Shown here one piece after another: positions 44,650 to 53,593 of a stretch of 64,000 nucleotides of DNA. Where the stretch lies: the NCBI GenBank assembly GCA_028283745.1, contig JAPWJZ010000004.1, forward strand, positions 124,001 through 188,000, given 5' to 3'. Every line of letters begins with the position of its first letter. The first letter of the stretch is position 1. A model generated the notes under the pieces. The model saw only the letters and a list, made by a program, of their open reading frames with translations, had not been told where the DNA came from and ran no database searches. Both the position numbers and the translations under genes were made by a program. Source of the stretch: Micavibrio sp. (lineage in GTDB: Bacteria > Pseudomonadota > Alphaproteobacteria > Micavibrionales > UBA2020).

Positions 44650-44903
44650 TATTGTTCTTAACCTTGATTAGGTGCCGGTTCTTGTTTAATCGTGACGCTT
44701 GCCGGTACTCTTATATGCGGGGGAGGCTTATCCTTGACCTCTGACATCGCAGGACAATATGTATTTGTCACCCCAAGGTTTAAACTTGATTTATGACTAT
44801 TGCAATAACCTTTATTTAAGAGATTTGTTGCATACTTTCAAGGGGCTGTCTAACTTTGGAGTCGCTACGCCCGCCATATTTTTTCATCCTTCAGAGGGTT
44901 ATC
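44650..44903. other. Divergent intergenic region upstream of the 569-residue exported protein
   Basis: 254 bases. A weak TTGACC (44734-44739) with an imperfect -10 near 44755 faces the plus-strand gene. I see no RNA gene, repeat or convincing hairpin. Confidence 0.4.
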
Positions 44904-46613
44904 ATGTTTTTAAAAGCACAGCCGGTTTTCCTTGCCCTATTCCTGATGGCCACGACGGCGCCGTCTTTCGCCGCCACAGTCAATGACCAGGGCGCGGCGG
45001 AGCTGAAAAAGAACGTCGAGGATTCCCTCGCCTTCCCGCTCGACATGGGTAAGCGCAACAACGAAGGGCTGACGCTGACCGGCGCGGTTGAAGTCACCCC
45101 GAAGGATGGCTATTACGAAGTGAAACTGCCGGGCGCGGCCTTCAGCGCGGCGCAGGGCTTCAAGTTTGACCTTGGCACCATCATCGCCAACGTCACGCCC
45201 GGTGATGAAGGCGAATATAAAACCGCCTTGTCACTGCCCGCCATCATGAATGTCTATGACGGCGCGAATGCGCCGCTTGCCACCATCACCATCGGCAGCC
45301 AGAAATTCAATGGCACGTGGATCCCGAGCCTTGCGGCCTTCACCAAGGTGGATGCTGAATACAAGGACGTTGCCGTGAAATCTTCCGGCAACGATGATTT
45401 TTCGATCACCACCGGCGGCATGACGACGACGCTTGACCTCAAGAAAAACGCCGACGGCACCTGGTCTGGCCCCAATACCTTCAGCGCCGTGAACGTGAAG
45501 ATGCACTTCAACGAAGGCGGCGGCGCCGACGTTGCGTTTGACAGCGTGACCGCTGGTTCCGCGTCCGACAAGCTGAACCTGCAATCACGCAAGGTTATGC
45601 AGGACAAAGTGCTGAAAGCGCTGTCGGATGCCAGCGCCAAGGCCTCGGCTGACCCCAAAGCCCCCGCCGCAAACCCGGTGACGGACCCCGCGCTTGCCGC
45701 CGCCATGGCCGCCAGCGTTGAAAGCTTCCTTGACGGCATGTCGAGCAGCTTTGAAATTGCAAACGTGAAAATTCACGCCAACGGTATGGCCGTGCCGGAA
45801 CAACCGGCGAAGGACGGCATGCCCGCCATTCCCGGCAAGCCCGCCGTGCCGTTTGATGCCACGCTTGCCCGCATGAGCAGCGGCTTTGATGTGAGCGGCC
45901 TGCAGGAAGAAAAAGGCAGGGCCGGCATGAAGCTGAAACTGGACGGTCTTAAGGTTGCAGGCGCAGACCCCGCGCTTGACGGCATTATTCCGACGCTGGC
46001 GAACTTCGAGCTAAATGTGGACGATTTGCCGATGAAGGCCCTGTCGCACCAGCTGGGTGATTTCTTCACCGACCTGATGGCGCAGGCCGCCACCGCCACC
46101 GCCGTGCCGAATGCGGGCGAACAGCTGCAAATGCAGCACCGCATGCGCGACCAGGTGGTGATGCTGATGGCAACCCTGCCGCAAGCATTGACGACGGCGG
46201 GCACCAAGCTTTCCATCCACAACACGCATACCGATGCGCCCGACCTGCAATCCACACTGGACGGCGACTTCCGTGCGGATGCCGCTGCCGCGAAAATGGC
46301 AACCGGCACCCTGACGCTGTCGCTGGTTGGCGTTGATGACCTTGTGCAAAAACTGCAGGCGCAATCGCAGGCACCCAACGCAAACCCGAAACTGGCGGGC
46401 TATGCCACCATGCTGTCGATGCTGCAGCTGTATACACAGACGGAGCAAGGCGCGAATGGCAAAAGCGTTCGCAAGCTTGTCTTCGAGCTGAAGCCGGATG
46501 GCCAAGCGCTGCTGAACGGCCAGCCCTTGTCGCCCCCCGGTCGCATGGCCCCCGGCAACATGGCCCCCGGCATGACAGCACCTGCCCCCGCGCCGACGCC
46601 CGGCACGCCGTAA
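44904..46613 (+). CDS. Large exported protein of unknown function
   Basis: 569 residues. A signal peptide (about 1-24, ending APSFAATV) indicates the periplasm or outside. The body is beta-rich, with repeated short strands such as NEGLTLTGAVEVTP and FEIANVKIHANGM. It has two helical inserts with Ala-rich stretches and a Met/Pro/Ala tail (GRMAPGNMAPGMTAPAP). The layout loosely recalls alphaproteobacterial DUF2125-type proteins, but I cannot confirm this. ATG at 44904 has GAGGG upstream. A strong terminator follows, so it is a single-gene unit. Confidence 0.75.
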   Translation: MFLKAQPVFLALFLMATTAPSFAATVNDQGAAELKKNVEDSLAFPLDMGKRNNEGLTLTGAVEVTPKDGYYEVKLPGAAFSAAQGFKFDLGTIIANVTPGDEGEYKTALSLPAIMNVYDGANAPLATITIGSQKFNGTWIPSLAAFTKVDAEYKDVAVKSSGNDDFSITTGGMTTTLDLKKNADGTWSGPNTFSAVNVKMHFNEGGGADVAFDSVTAGSASDKLNLQSRKVMQDKVLKALSDASAKASADPKAPAANPVTDPALAAAMAASVESFLDGMSSSFEIANVKIHANGMAVPEQPAKDGMPAIPGKPAVPFDATLARMSSGFDVSGLQEEKGRAGMKLKLDGLKVAGADPALDGIIPTLANFELNVDDLPMKALSHQLGDFFTDLMAQAATATAVPNAGEQLQMQHRMRDQVVMLMATLPQALTTAGTKLSIHNTHTDAPDLQSTLDGDFRADAAAAKMATGTLTLSLVGVDDLVQKLQAQSQAPNANPKLAGYATMLSMLQLYTQTEQGANGKSVRKLVFELKPDGQALLNGQPLSPPGRMAPGNMAPGMTAPAPAPTPGTP

Positions 46614-46635
46614 GCCACTGCTACAGCTTTCATGG

Positions 46636-46667
46636 AAAAGGGCGGCCTTCGCGGGCCGCCCTTTTTT
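46636..46667 (+). terminator. Terminator after the 569-residue exported protein
   Basis: AAAAGGGCGGCC and GGCCGCCCTTTT with a six-base loop and T6 end, 22 bases after the stop codon. Confidence 0.92.
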
Positions 46668-46722
46668 ATGGCCGGACGCGCAGCAGCAACGCCCTGCAAC
46701 GGCTAATTATTATGTAATTTAT

Positions 46723-46751
46723 TTGCGCGATACGGCTGAATTTGTTATAAA
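46723..46751 (+). promoter_or_regulatory. Promoter for the 242-residue unknown
   Basis: TTGCGC at 46723-46728, a 17-base spacer and TATAAA at 46746-46751 preceded by an extended -10 TGT. The ATG is 35 bases downstream. Confidence 0.6.
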
Positions 46752-46785
46752 TATAGGTGAATGCTTTTAACCAGAAGGCGGCGGT

Positions 46786-47514
46786 ATGACCTCAGCAACA
46801 GACCCCAGCTACCGGCAGGAACGCGGCGATACGTTTGACCGCATCATCGCGGTGATCGACCAGCGCCTGAAAGACACGCCCTTTTTGCTTGCAACCGACC
46901 TGCATGGCCTGTCGCCCACATCCGCCCGCTATGGCGCGGAGCGTGAATGCTGGCAGCTGCTGCGCAGCGGCATCAACCATTTGAAAAACGGCGCGCCGAA
47001 CGGCGAGGCTGGCGGCATTGCCGGCGCGGTTGAAAAATCCGCCATTCGTGCCAGCGCCTTTGCCTCCAGCATGGGCGTCACGCCCGGAAAGTACGAGGAG
47101 CTTGATGTTGCAAGCTATAACAGCTTCGCCACCGGCCGCGATGAAGCCCTTTACATGGTGCGCAGCCTGATTGTTTCCGTGACCGAAGACCTGCCAAGAA
47201 GCAAGCAGATCATCGGCGCAAAAATGGCCATGACGGATGTAAGCGGCGCGTTTGGCGCGGCCCCCACCCTTGACGATCCCGAACTGCGCGCCATTTTCGC
47301 CGCCGTACAAAAATCATCCGGCGGGCCCGATGCTGCCAATGATATTCCCAAAGACAGCATCGCCGCCATGCGCAAGCAAACGGTCGTGTCCTTCAACGCA
47401 CTGCTGCATGCCTATGCGGAAGCAACGGCTGCGTTGACAGAAACGCTCGACACCCTGCCCGCAAACAAGCCGCGCCCGAAGCCGTCGGCCAAAGGGCAGT
47501 CTTTCGATTTTTAA
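46786..47514 (+). CDS. Uncharacterised cytoplasmic protein
   Basis: 242 residues, unrecognised. It has no signal peptide and is mostly helical. The N-terminal part is RQERGDTFDRIIAVIDQRLK; the middle holds SFATGRDEALYMVRSLIVSV. The C-terminus is Pro/Lys-rich (ANKPRPKPSAKGQSFDF). GAAGGCGG precedes the ATG. It has a good extended -10 promoter and converges on the GNAT gene with only eight bases between the stops. No neighbour suggests a job. Confidence 0.7.
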   Translation: MTSATDPSYRQERGDTFDRIIAVIDQRLKDTPFLLATDLHGLSPTSARYGAERECWQLLRSGINHLKNGAPNGEAGGIAGAVEKSAIRASAFASSMGVTPGKYEELDVASYNSFATGRDEALYMVRSLIVSVTEDLPRSKQIIGAKMAMTDVSGAFGAAPTLDDPELRAIFAAVQKSSGGPDAANDIPKDSIAAMRKQTVVSFNALLHAYAEATAALTETLDTLPANKPRPKPSAKGQSFDF

Positions 47515-47522
47515 TAAAAAAT

Positions 47523-48392
47523 TTAAACGCCTGCTTTTGGCTGCAGCACGTAAAGGCTGGAGCGGCCGGCGAATTCGTAGCCGATTTTACGGTAGATGGA
47601 ATTGGCGACGGGGTTGCGCGCATCTGCATACAGGCAGCACAGCTTTTTGCCCGCCTGCAATTGTGTTTCCGTGACGGCGGCGACAACGGCGGAGGCATAA
47701 CCCTTGCCGCGGGTTTCTTCGGGCGTATAGACCATGCTGATGCGGGCAACGTCGCGCGTGCCGGTGACGCCGGCTTGCGCAACCGCCCTGCCGTCAACAT
47801 CCCAGACCGCAAGGCGGCGGGCCTTGACCATTTCATCCGCCTTCTGCGCGGCTTCGGCTTCGGTAATCTGCTCCACCTTCGGCAGCGCATCGGTTGAAAA
47901 GGCGCGGATCCAGCCGGCGACAAGGGGAATTTCGTGCTCTTCCGCCCAGCGCAGGCGGCCTTTGACGGCGCGCGGAATTTGCACGTGTGTAAGTGAATAA
48001 ATAATCTGGTCCATATATTCAACCGGCGCCTGTCCGGTTTTTTCCGTCCAGCGATTGGCGATGGATGCCGCAACATCGCTGGGGCCGACGATGCCGGGAA
48101 GGATAAAGTTATGATCCACCAGCGCATCCGCCAGCGGTTCGACTTCCGGCATGCTGGCATGGCTAAGGACAAGGTTGTGCGGCGCCGTCTGCACGGCGGC
48201 AACCACAAGCCCGTCATCGTCGTTCAGCGTTAAAATGCGAATACCGGAATTTTCACCCTTCGCGGCGCGCGCGGCAGCGGACTGGCAGAGGGCGAGCATA
48301 AGGTTATGTTCCGCCAGGCGTTTTTCCAGCTCCGCGCCGTGACGGGCCAGAAATTCTTCGGCATTGGTGGAAACATCGACCTGCATCGTCAT
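47523..48392 (-). CDS. GNAT-family N-acetyltransferase
   Basis: 289 residues. The C-terminal GNAT domain (about 165-285) shows strand RISMVYTPEETRGKGYASAVV, whose RGKGYA is the acetyl-CoA loop, and a later ADARNPVANSIYRKIGYEF. The N-terminal 150 residues form a second, GNAT-like half without a clear CoA motif, as in tandem-GNAT proteins. The substrate is unknown. An AAAGGG site precedes either the ATG at 48392 or the one at 48386. It is on the same strand as, and downstream of, hemW. Confidence 0.85.
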   Translation of the reverse strand: MTMQVDVSTNAEEFLARHGAELEKRLAEHNLMLALCQSAAARAAKGENSGIRILTLNDDDGLVVAAVQTAPHNLVLSHASMPEVEPLADALVDHNFILPGIVGPSDVAASIANRWTEKTGQAPVEYMDQIIYSLTHVQIPRAVKGRLRWAEEHEIPLVAGWIRAFSTDALPKVEQITEAEAAQKADEMVKARRLAVWDVDGRAVAQAGVTGTRDVARISMVYTPEETRGKGYASAVVAAVTETQLQAGKKLCCLYADARNPVANSIYRKIGYEFAGRSSLYVLQPKAGV

Positions 48393-48419
48393 TTGACCCT
48401 TTAAAGGAAAGCCCGCTTT

Positions 48420-49601
48420 TTAAGCGGCCAGCAAATACGCCAGCACCGCATTCAGCCGCTGGCGCCCCTTCACCGTGGCGGTGATCCGGTCTTGCGTCAG
48501 CGTCAGCAGGCCTTCGTCTTCCAGCATTTTCACCCGCGCGGGGTTAACGAAGTCTGAAAGGCCAGTCTGGGTCTCTTTTTGGAAATTGGCAAGCGAAACG
48601 CCTTCCATTAACCGTAATCCCATCAGCAGTAATTCGCGTCCGCGGGCAGCTGCATCCACCCCTTCCATGTCGTGCGCGCCGTGACCCTTGGCATTCACGC
48701 GCTCCATCCACATTTCGGGGGCGCGGTGGGCGCGCGTGGCGAATTTTTCACCCCGCAGCGTCAGGCGGCCATGCGCGCCGGGGCCGACGCCCGCATAATC
48801 GCCATAGCGCCAGTAGACCATGTTATGCCGCGATTCATCGCCCGGTTTTGCGTGGTTGGAAATTTCGTAGGCCGGCAGGCCGGCGGCTTCGGTCATTTCC
48901 TGCGTGATTTCGTACAAGGTCGCGCCCGCATCATCGTCCGGCACAATCAACTCGCCGCGCTGGTGCAGCGTGTGGTACTGCGTGCCTTCTTCAATCGTGA
49001 GCTGGTAGAGCGACATATGCCCGCCCGCCATCTTCAGCGCCTCGGCAAGTTCGGCGCGCCAGAGTTCCGGCGTCTGGTCGGGGCGCGCGTAAATAAGGTC
49101 GAAGGAAAAACGGGAGAAGATTTTTGACGCGACGCCAAAAGCCGCAACGCCTTCCGCCGCCGAATGCTGGCGGCCAAGGCGCTTCAAATCCGCATCATTC
49201 AACGCCTGAATACCCAGCGACACGCGGTTGACGCCCGCTGTTTTAAATCCCTGCAGCTTGTTCACTTCAACGGAGGTCGGGTTTGCTTCCAGCGTCACTT
49301 CCGTGCCTTGCGGCAGGCCCCAGAGGTCGTGAATGGTATCAATGACCGTTGCAACCGTCGCAGGTTCCATCAACGACGGCGTGCCGCCGCCGAAGAAGAT
49401 GGACTGAATATGCCGGGGGCCGATGAGGTCGCGGTAATAGTTGAGCTCGCGGATATAGGCGGATGCCCAGTCTTTATGCTCCACGCGCTCGCGCACATGG
49501 CTGTTGAAGTCGCAGTACGGGCACTTGAACTTGCAGAACGGCCAGTGGATGTAGAGGGAGAGCTGGTCTTCGCCAAGCTCTTCCTTCGGCTTTAAAAGCA
49601 T
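48420..49601 (-). CDS. hemW: Radical SAM protein HemW (heme chaperone-like)
   Basis: 393 residues. The radical SAM cluster motif is in HWPFCKFKCPYCDFNSH. The cluster cysteines are followed by FFGGGTPSL and the PTSVEVNKL region; the HemN C-terminal domain follows from about 310. HemW, once annotated as oxygen-independent coproporphyrinogen oxidase, binds heme and is proposed to insert it into respiratory enzymes. The gene overlaps rdgB by ten bases, a pairing common in alphaproteobacteria. Confidence 0.93.
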   Translation of the reverse strand: MLLKPKEELGEDQLSLYIHWPFCKFKCPYCDFNSHVRERVEHKDWASAYIRELNYYRDLIGPRHIQSIFFGGGTPSLMEPATVATVIDTIHDLWGLPQGTEVTLEANPTSVEVNKLQGFKTAGVNRVSLGIQALNDADLKRLGRQHSAAEGVAAFGVASKIFSRFSFDLIYARPDQTPELWRAELAEALKMAGGHMSLYQLTIEEGTQYHTLHQRGELIVPDDDAGATLYEITQEMTEAAGLPAYEISNHAKPGDESRHNMVYWRYGDYAGVGPGAHGRLTLRGEKFATRAHRAPEMWMERVNAKGHGAHDMEGVDAAARGRELLLMGLRLMEGVSLANFQKETQTGLSDFVNPARVKMLEDEGLLTLTQDRITATVKGRQRLNAVLAYLLAA

Positions 49602-50218
49602 CGCGCCAGCATTTTCTTGAAGCTGTCGGCGCGGTGGTTGGTGGCGTTCTTTTCATCGGCCGTCAGCTCGCCGTAGGTGCGCGTGTCGCCGTTCGGGATG
49701 AACATGGCATCATAGCCAAAGCCGTTCTCGCCGCGCGGCGGCCACGTGACGGTGCCGTGCGAATAGCCTTCCACCACTTCAAAATGACCATCTGGCCAGG
49801 CAAGCGCGAGGCAGGACACGAAATAGGCTTTCTTGTCGGGGTTGCCCGCCATGGCCTTGTTCACTTTTTCCATCGCCATGCCGAAGTCGCGGGGCTTGCC
49901 GGGTTCTTCCGCCCAGTCGGCGGAATAGACGCCGGGCGCGCCATCAAGCGCGCTCACGCACAGGCCGCTGTCATCCGCAATGGCGGGCTTGCCGGTTTTT
50001 TGCGCCACGTATTGCGCCTTCAGCAGCGCGTTTTCAATGAAGGTGGTGCCGGTTTCTTCCGGCGAATCCAGGCCATGGTCTTCCGCATTGGTCAAAACCT
50101 TCACGCGGTCGCCGAACAGTTCTTTCAATTCCTTCAGCTTGCCTTTGTTGTGGCTGGCGACGACAAGTTCATCGCCGGAAAATTTGCGCGGGGAATCTTT
50201 GGGTTGCGGCTGGGTCAC
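49592..50218 (-). CDS. rdgB: XTP/dITP diphosphatase
   Basis: Hydrolyses non-canonical purine triphosphates (XTP, ITP, dITP) to keep them out of nucleic acids. 208 residues. Motifs are VVASHNKGKLKELKELF at the N-terminus, DDSGLCVSALDGAPGVYSAD with metal-binding residues, and ENGFGYDAMFIP. It overlaps the ankyrin gene by four bases (ATGA) and hemW by ten, indicating a tightly coupled transcript. Confidence 0.96.
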   Translation of the reverse strand: MTQPQPKDSPRKFSGDELVVASHNKGKLKELKELFGDRVKVLTNAEDHGLDSPEETGTTFIENALLKAQYVAQKTGKPAIADDSGLCVSALDGAPGVYSADWAEEPGKPRDFGMAMEKVNKAMAGNPDKKAYFVSCLALAWPDGHFEVVEGYSHGTVTWPPRGENGFGYDAMFIPNGDTRTYGELTADEKNATNHRADSFKKMLARCF

Positions 50219-51276
50219 AGGCTGGGGCCTTTCGCTTGCGGTTTGGTTGCAGGGGGCACGTAGTTTTCAAGGATTTCGATCATTTTGGCGCGGTTGCCGT
50301 ATTTGTACATTTCGGCATCGGCCTTGAGGTTGGCAAGGGCGCGTTCGGCATTGCCGCCAAATTCAAGGCACAGCTTGAACGCCTCGATCGGGTTTTTGGA
50401 CGCAACCGCCAGCATGACGACCTCGCCCTTGCCGATGTTCACATCCACGCCAGCTTCCGCCAGAAGAATGCGGGCGGCCTTGAGCTTGCCTTCAAAAATG
50501 GCGTGCTGCAAATCCTGCGCGCCGGGCTTCATGCCAAGGCCCAGCATGCGGCGGACCATTTTTTCGTTGTCGTCGCCAACCGCCGTATACAGCGCTTCGC
50601 CCGCGCTTTTATCCAGCCACGGCGTTGCGCCTTTGGCCAGCACGTATTCGGCAATATCATCGCGGCGGTGCTTGACGGCGGCGAGGAACGGCGTCCAGAA
50701 ACCTTCGGAGGCGAAGTTCACGCCTGCGCCGTGCTTTTCAACCATATGGCGCAGCGCCTTCATGTTGCCGTCGGAAGCGGCAAGGTAGGCGGCGTAATCC
50801 TTGTTCTGGCCGTTCTTCACAAGGTAGTCAATTTTACGCAGGTTGGTTTCCTTGATGGCAAAATGAATGGCGGCGGGCGTGCGGTCATCCGCCATATAGT
50901 CGGGGCCGGCGCCGCGTTGCAGCAGCGCATCCGCCACCTTGTAATGGCTATGCAGCGATGCCACGTGGAAGGCCGCCTGCACGGGTCCCTGCGCCACATC
51001 TGCGCCCACTTTATAGCCGCGCAGGTCGCACAGCTTTTCCATGGTCGCAAGGCGGCCGAACATGGCGGCCTGCTTCATGACGTTGGTGAAGTTGATGTAA
51101 TTCCAGTCATAGCGGTTGGTTTCAATCGCCTCTATCACGGCGTCGATGCGCCATTGCTTGCCTGCCGCAATTTCCTTCAGCAGCGCCGCTTCCTTGGCGT
51201 AGTGCGGGCGCGATTTCAGGTTGGTGACCATGCTTTTATAACGCAGGGTTTCGTTCATGGGGCGCAGGGTTTTCAT
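50215..51276 (-). CDS. Ankyrin-repeat protein inserted upstream of rdgB
   Basis: 353 residues without a signal peptide. Several degenerate ankyrin repeats are visible from about residue 85 to 320, for example AAFHVASLHSHYKVADALLQ, FLAAVKHRRDDIAEYVLAKG and ALYTAVGDDNEKMVRRMLGL. The N-terminal 80 residues are helical and basic. Such proteins mediate protein contacts; the partner is unknown. AAGGA precedes the ATG, and a near-consensus promoter lies 44 bases upstream, so this gene probably leads the ankyrin-rdgB-hemW transcript. It overlaps rdgB by ATGA. Confidence 0.8.
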   Translation of the reverse strand: MKTLRPMNETLRYKSMVTNLKSRPHYAKEAALLKEIAAGKQWRIDAVIEAIETNRYDWNYINFTNVMKQAAMFGRLATMEKLCDLRGYKVGADVAQGPVQAAFHVASLHSHYKVADALLQRGAGPDYMADDRTPAAIHFAIKETNLRKIDYLVKNGQNKDYAAYLAASDGNMKALRHMVEKHGAGVNFASEGFWTPFLAAVKHRRDDIAEYVLAKGATPWLDKSAGEALYTAVGDDNEKMVRRMLGLGMKPGAQDLQHAIFEGKLKAARILLAEAGVDVNIGKGEVVMLAVASKNPIEAFKLCLEFGGNAERALANLKADAEMYKYGNRAKMIEILENYVPPATKPQAKGPSL

Positions 51277-51319
51277 GGCGCGAGAATCCTTAAAAATGGC
51301 ATATCAAAATTGCGCCGCC

Positions 51320-51348
51320 ATCCTAGCGATGCAATATTGTTATGTCAA
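51320..51348 (-). promoter_or_regulatory. Near-consensus promoter for ankyrin-rdgB-hemW
   Basis: On the minus strand a perfect TTGACA (complement of 51343-51348), a 17-base spacer and TAGGAT (complement of 51320-51325) lie 44 bases upstream of the ankyrin ATG. Confidence 0.75.
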
Positions 51349-51389
51349 TCGCTATAGGGTGGGGGGTTTTACCGGCTTTACAGCGGTTT

Positions 51390-51983
51390 TTAAGGGCGCG
51401 GCGGCAGCTTCAGCGCGGGGTTTTTGGCAAGGGTCTTCTGGTCAAACCCTGCAGCAGCGCGCCATTCCATGACCGTCACCGTGCCGGCGCGGCCTGAATG
51501 ATAGGCGTAACGGGAAGCATACATGGCGGTATCGCCCTTCGGCAATGCGCCTTCGCGGACAAGACCCGCCAGACGTTCTAATACATGCGCGCCCTGTTCG
51601 CTGTACAGCGGGTCGAACATGCCGCCCTGCGCGTCCGTCTTGCCGCCATCCGGCAGCGCGACGATGCGCTTGCCGGCGGTCTGGTAATACGCACCGCTGA
51701 TGGCGCGGTCGGCAAAGCCGAGTGTCTGCGCGGTCAAACGCGTATCGAGGATGATGGAAACATTTGCGCCCTGCAGCGTTTCAAGGTCGCGCGTGCGGGT
51801 ACGCTTCAAGGCTTCGACGAGGCGCAGCTCGTAGCTTTCCGTGCCATCCGCAAAGGGCATGTTGGCGGTCACCAGCGCCGCGATAACCTGCGGCTTTTTC
51901 AGGCGATTTTCCGTGCTTTCACGATAGACCGCGTAATCAAAGGCGTTTTTCAGCGATGATTTCAGCGTGGTGAAAACGGACAT
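51390..51983 (-). CDS. Uncharacterised protein downstream of rph
   Basis: 197 residues I do not recognise. There is no signal peptide. The N-terminal third is helical and basic (TLKSSLKNAFDYAVYRES); the centre holds ETLQGANVSIILDTRL and a Gly/Asp loop (LPDGGKTDAQGGMFDP). The ending is Pro/Lys-rich. It starts 11 bases after the rph stop on the same strand, so it is likely co-transcribed with rph. A short promoter-bearing gap separates it from the ankyrin gene. Confidence 0.7.
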   Translation of the reverse strand: MSVFTTLKSSLKNAFDYAVYRESTENRLKKPQVIAALVTANMPFADGTESYELRLVEALKRTRTRDLETLQGANVSIILDTRLTAQTLGFADRAISGAYYQTAGKRIVALPDGGKTDAQGGMFDPLYSEQGAHVLERLAGLVREGALPKGDTAMYASRYAYHSGRAGTVTVMEWRAAAGFDQKTLAKNPALKLPPRP

Positions 51984-51994
51984 GCCTTTATCTC

Positions 51995-52711
<717 letters not shown>

Positions 52712-52749
52712 AAGTGATCCTTAAAAGTTTGGGGTGGTATCTGTTGAGA

Positions 52750-53445
52750 TCAGGGCTTGGGGGCTGACGGGCCGCCGCGCTTTGCTTTCGCAATCGCGCG
52801 GTCAACTTCACCCATGAAGTCCTGCAGGTTTTCGCGGAAACGCTCCAGCGCTTCCAGCGGAATGGCGGCGCTGTTGTTTTTCAGCGTCTCTGCAGCTTCG
52901 CTTACTTTATCCGCCACCTTGTGGAAGGCGTTGGCGGAAGATGCGGAGGGGAAAGGCTCGGTTGCGGCCGGCGTGTCGCTGCGGCCGCGGCGGGCCATGC
53001 GTTCCTGCCGTGCGCGTTCGCGGCGTTCTTCGGAGGTCAGGCCGTCGGTGGCAGCGCCGTCCTGCGCGGCTTTTTCAGCGCGCTTGGTGAAGAAGCTCAT
53101 GGTGTCGTCTTCGGAATAAACGCGGCGCTCGGTCGGGCCGGCGACATCGGCATAGGACTGGCCGGAACCCGCGCTTTTGCCAGCGGCGAGGTTTTCAATG
53201 CCCTTGTGGCCGAACTTGTCGTAGGTGACGCGCTTGGTGTCATCCGACAAAACGCCTTCGGCTTCGGTCGCCAGCTTGAACTTGGCAATCGCCTCGTCTT
53301 TCTGCTCCTGCGTCAGGCTTGCCTTGTTCTTCACCATGTCGGGGTGATTTTTCATGGCAATACGCTGGAACGCCGATTTGATGTCCGCTTTGCTTGCGGT
53401 CTTCGCGACGCCTAAAACTTCATAATAATCGGGTTTCTGGGACAT
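52750..53445 (-). CDS. J-domain (DnaJ-like) co-chaperone without G/F region
   Basis: 231 residues. The N-terminal J-domain (about 3-78) carries YEVLGVAKTASKADIKSAFQ and the HPD motif in KNHPDMVKNK that stimulates Hsp70 ATPase. It then continues KFGHKGIENLAAG. No Gly/Phe linker, zinc-finger or CTD is present, so it is a class C J-protein. The rest is charged and probably disordered, with a helical C-terminus (ALERFRENLQDFMGEV). It is divergent from hrcA with overlapping promoters, so it may respond to the same heat-shock control. The Hsp70 partner could be the DnaK encoded at 62 kb. Confidence 0.85.
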   Translation of the reverse strand: MSQKPDYYEVLGVAKTASKADIKSAFQRIAMKNHPDMVKNKASLTQEQKDEAIAKFKLATEAEGVLSDDTKRVTYDKFGHKGIENLAAGKSAGSGQSYADVAGPTERRVYSEDDTMSFFTKRAEKAAQDGAATDGLTSEERRERARQERMARRGRSDTPAATEPFPSASSANAFHKVADKVSEAAETLKNNSAAIPLEALERFRENLQDFMGEVDRAIAKAKRGGPSAPKP

Positions 53446-53485
53446 GGCTGTGCTTCGTCAAAATCCGGTTGAACGGCAGTTATCG

Positions 53486-53513
53486 TTGATCTTTTAAGAA
53501 TCCAGACTATAAA
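53486..53513 (+). promoter_or_regulatory. Candidate hrcA promoter
   Basis: TTGATC at 53486-53491, a 16-base spacer and TATAAA at 53508-53513. It shares its -10 bases with the divergent J-domain promoter. No CIRCE inverted repeat is present. Confidence 0.5.
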
Positions 53514-53533
53514 GAACTTTCTCATTATGTCAA
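53506..53533 (-). promoter_or_regulatory. Strong promoter for the J-domain gene
   Basis: On the minus strand a perfect TTGACA (complement of 53528-53533), a 16-base spacer and TATAGT (complement of 53506-53511), 61 bases upstream of the J-domain ATG. Confidence 0.78.
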
Positions 53534-53593
53534 TGTTTAATGACTCCCCTGAATTGATTGTTTTTTGAAGGGTTTAAGACCAATATTAGTCGC

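Noticed and set aside
53446-53593. CIRCE operator upstream of hrcA
   Set aside because: I looked for TTAGCACTC-N9-GAGTGCTAA and close variants and found none.
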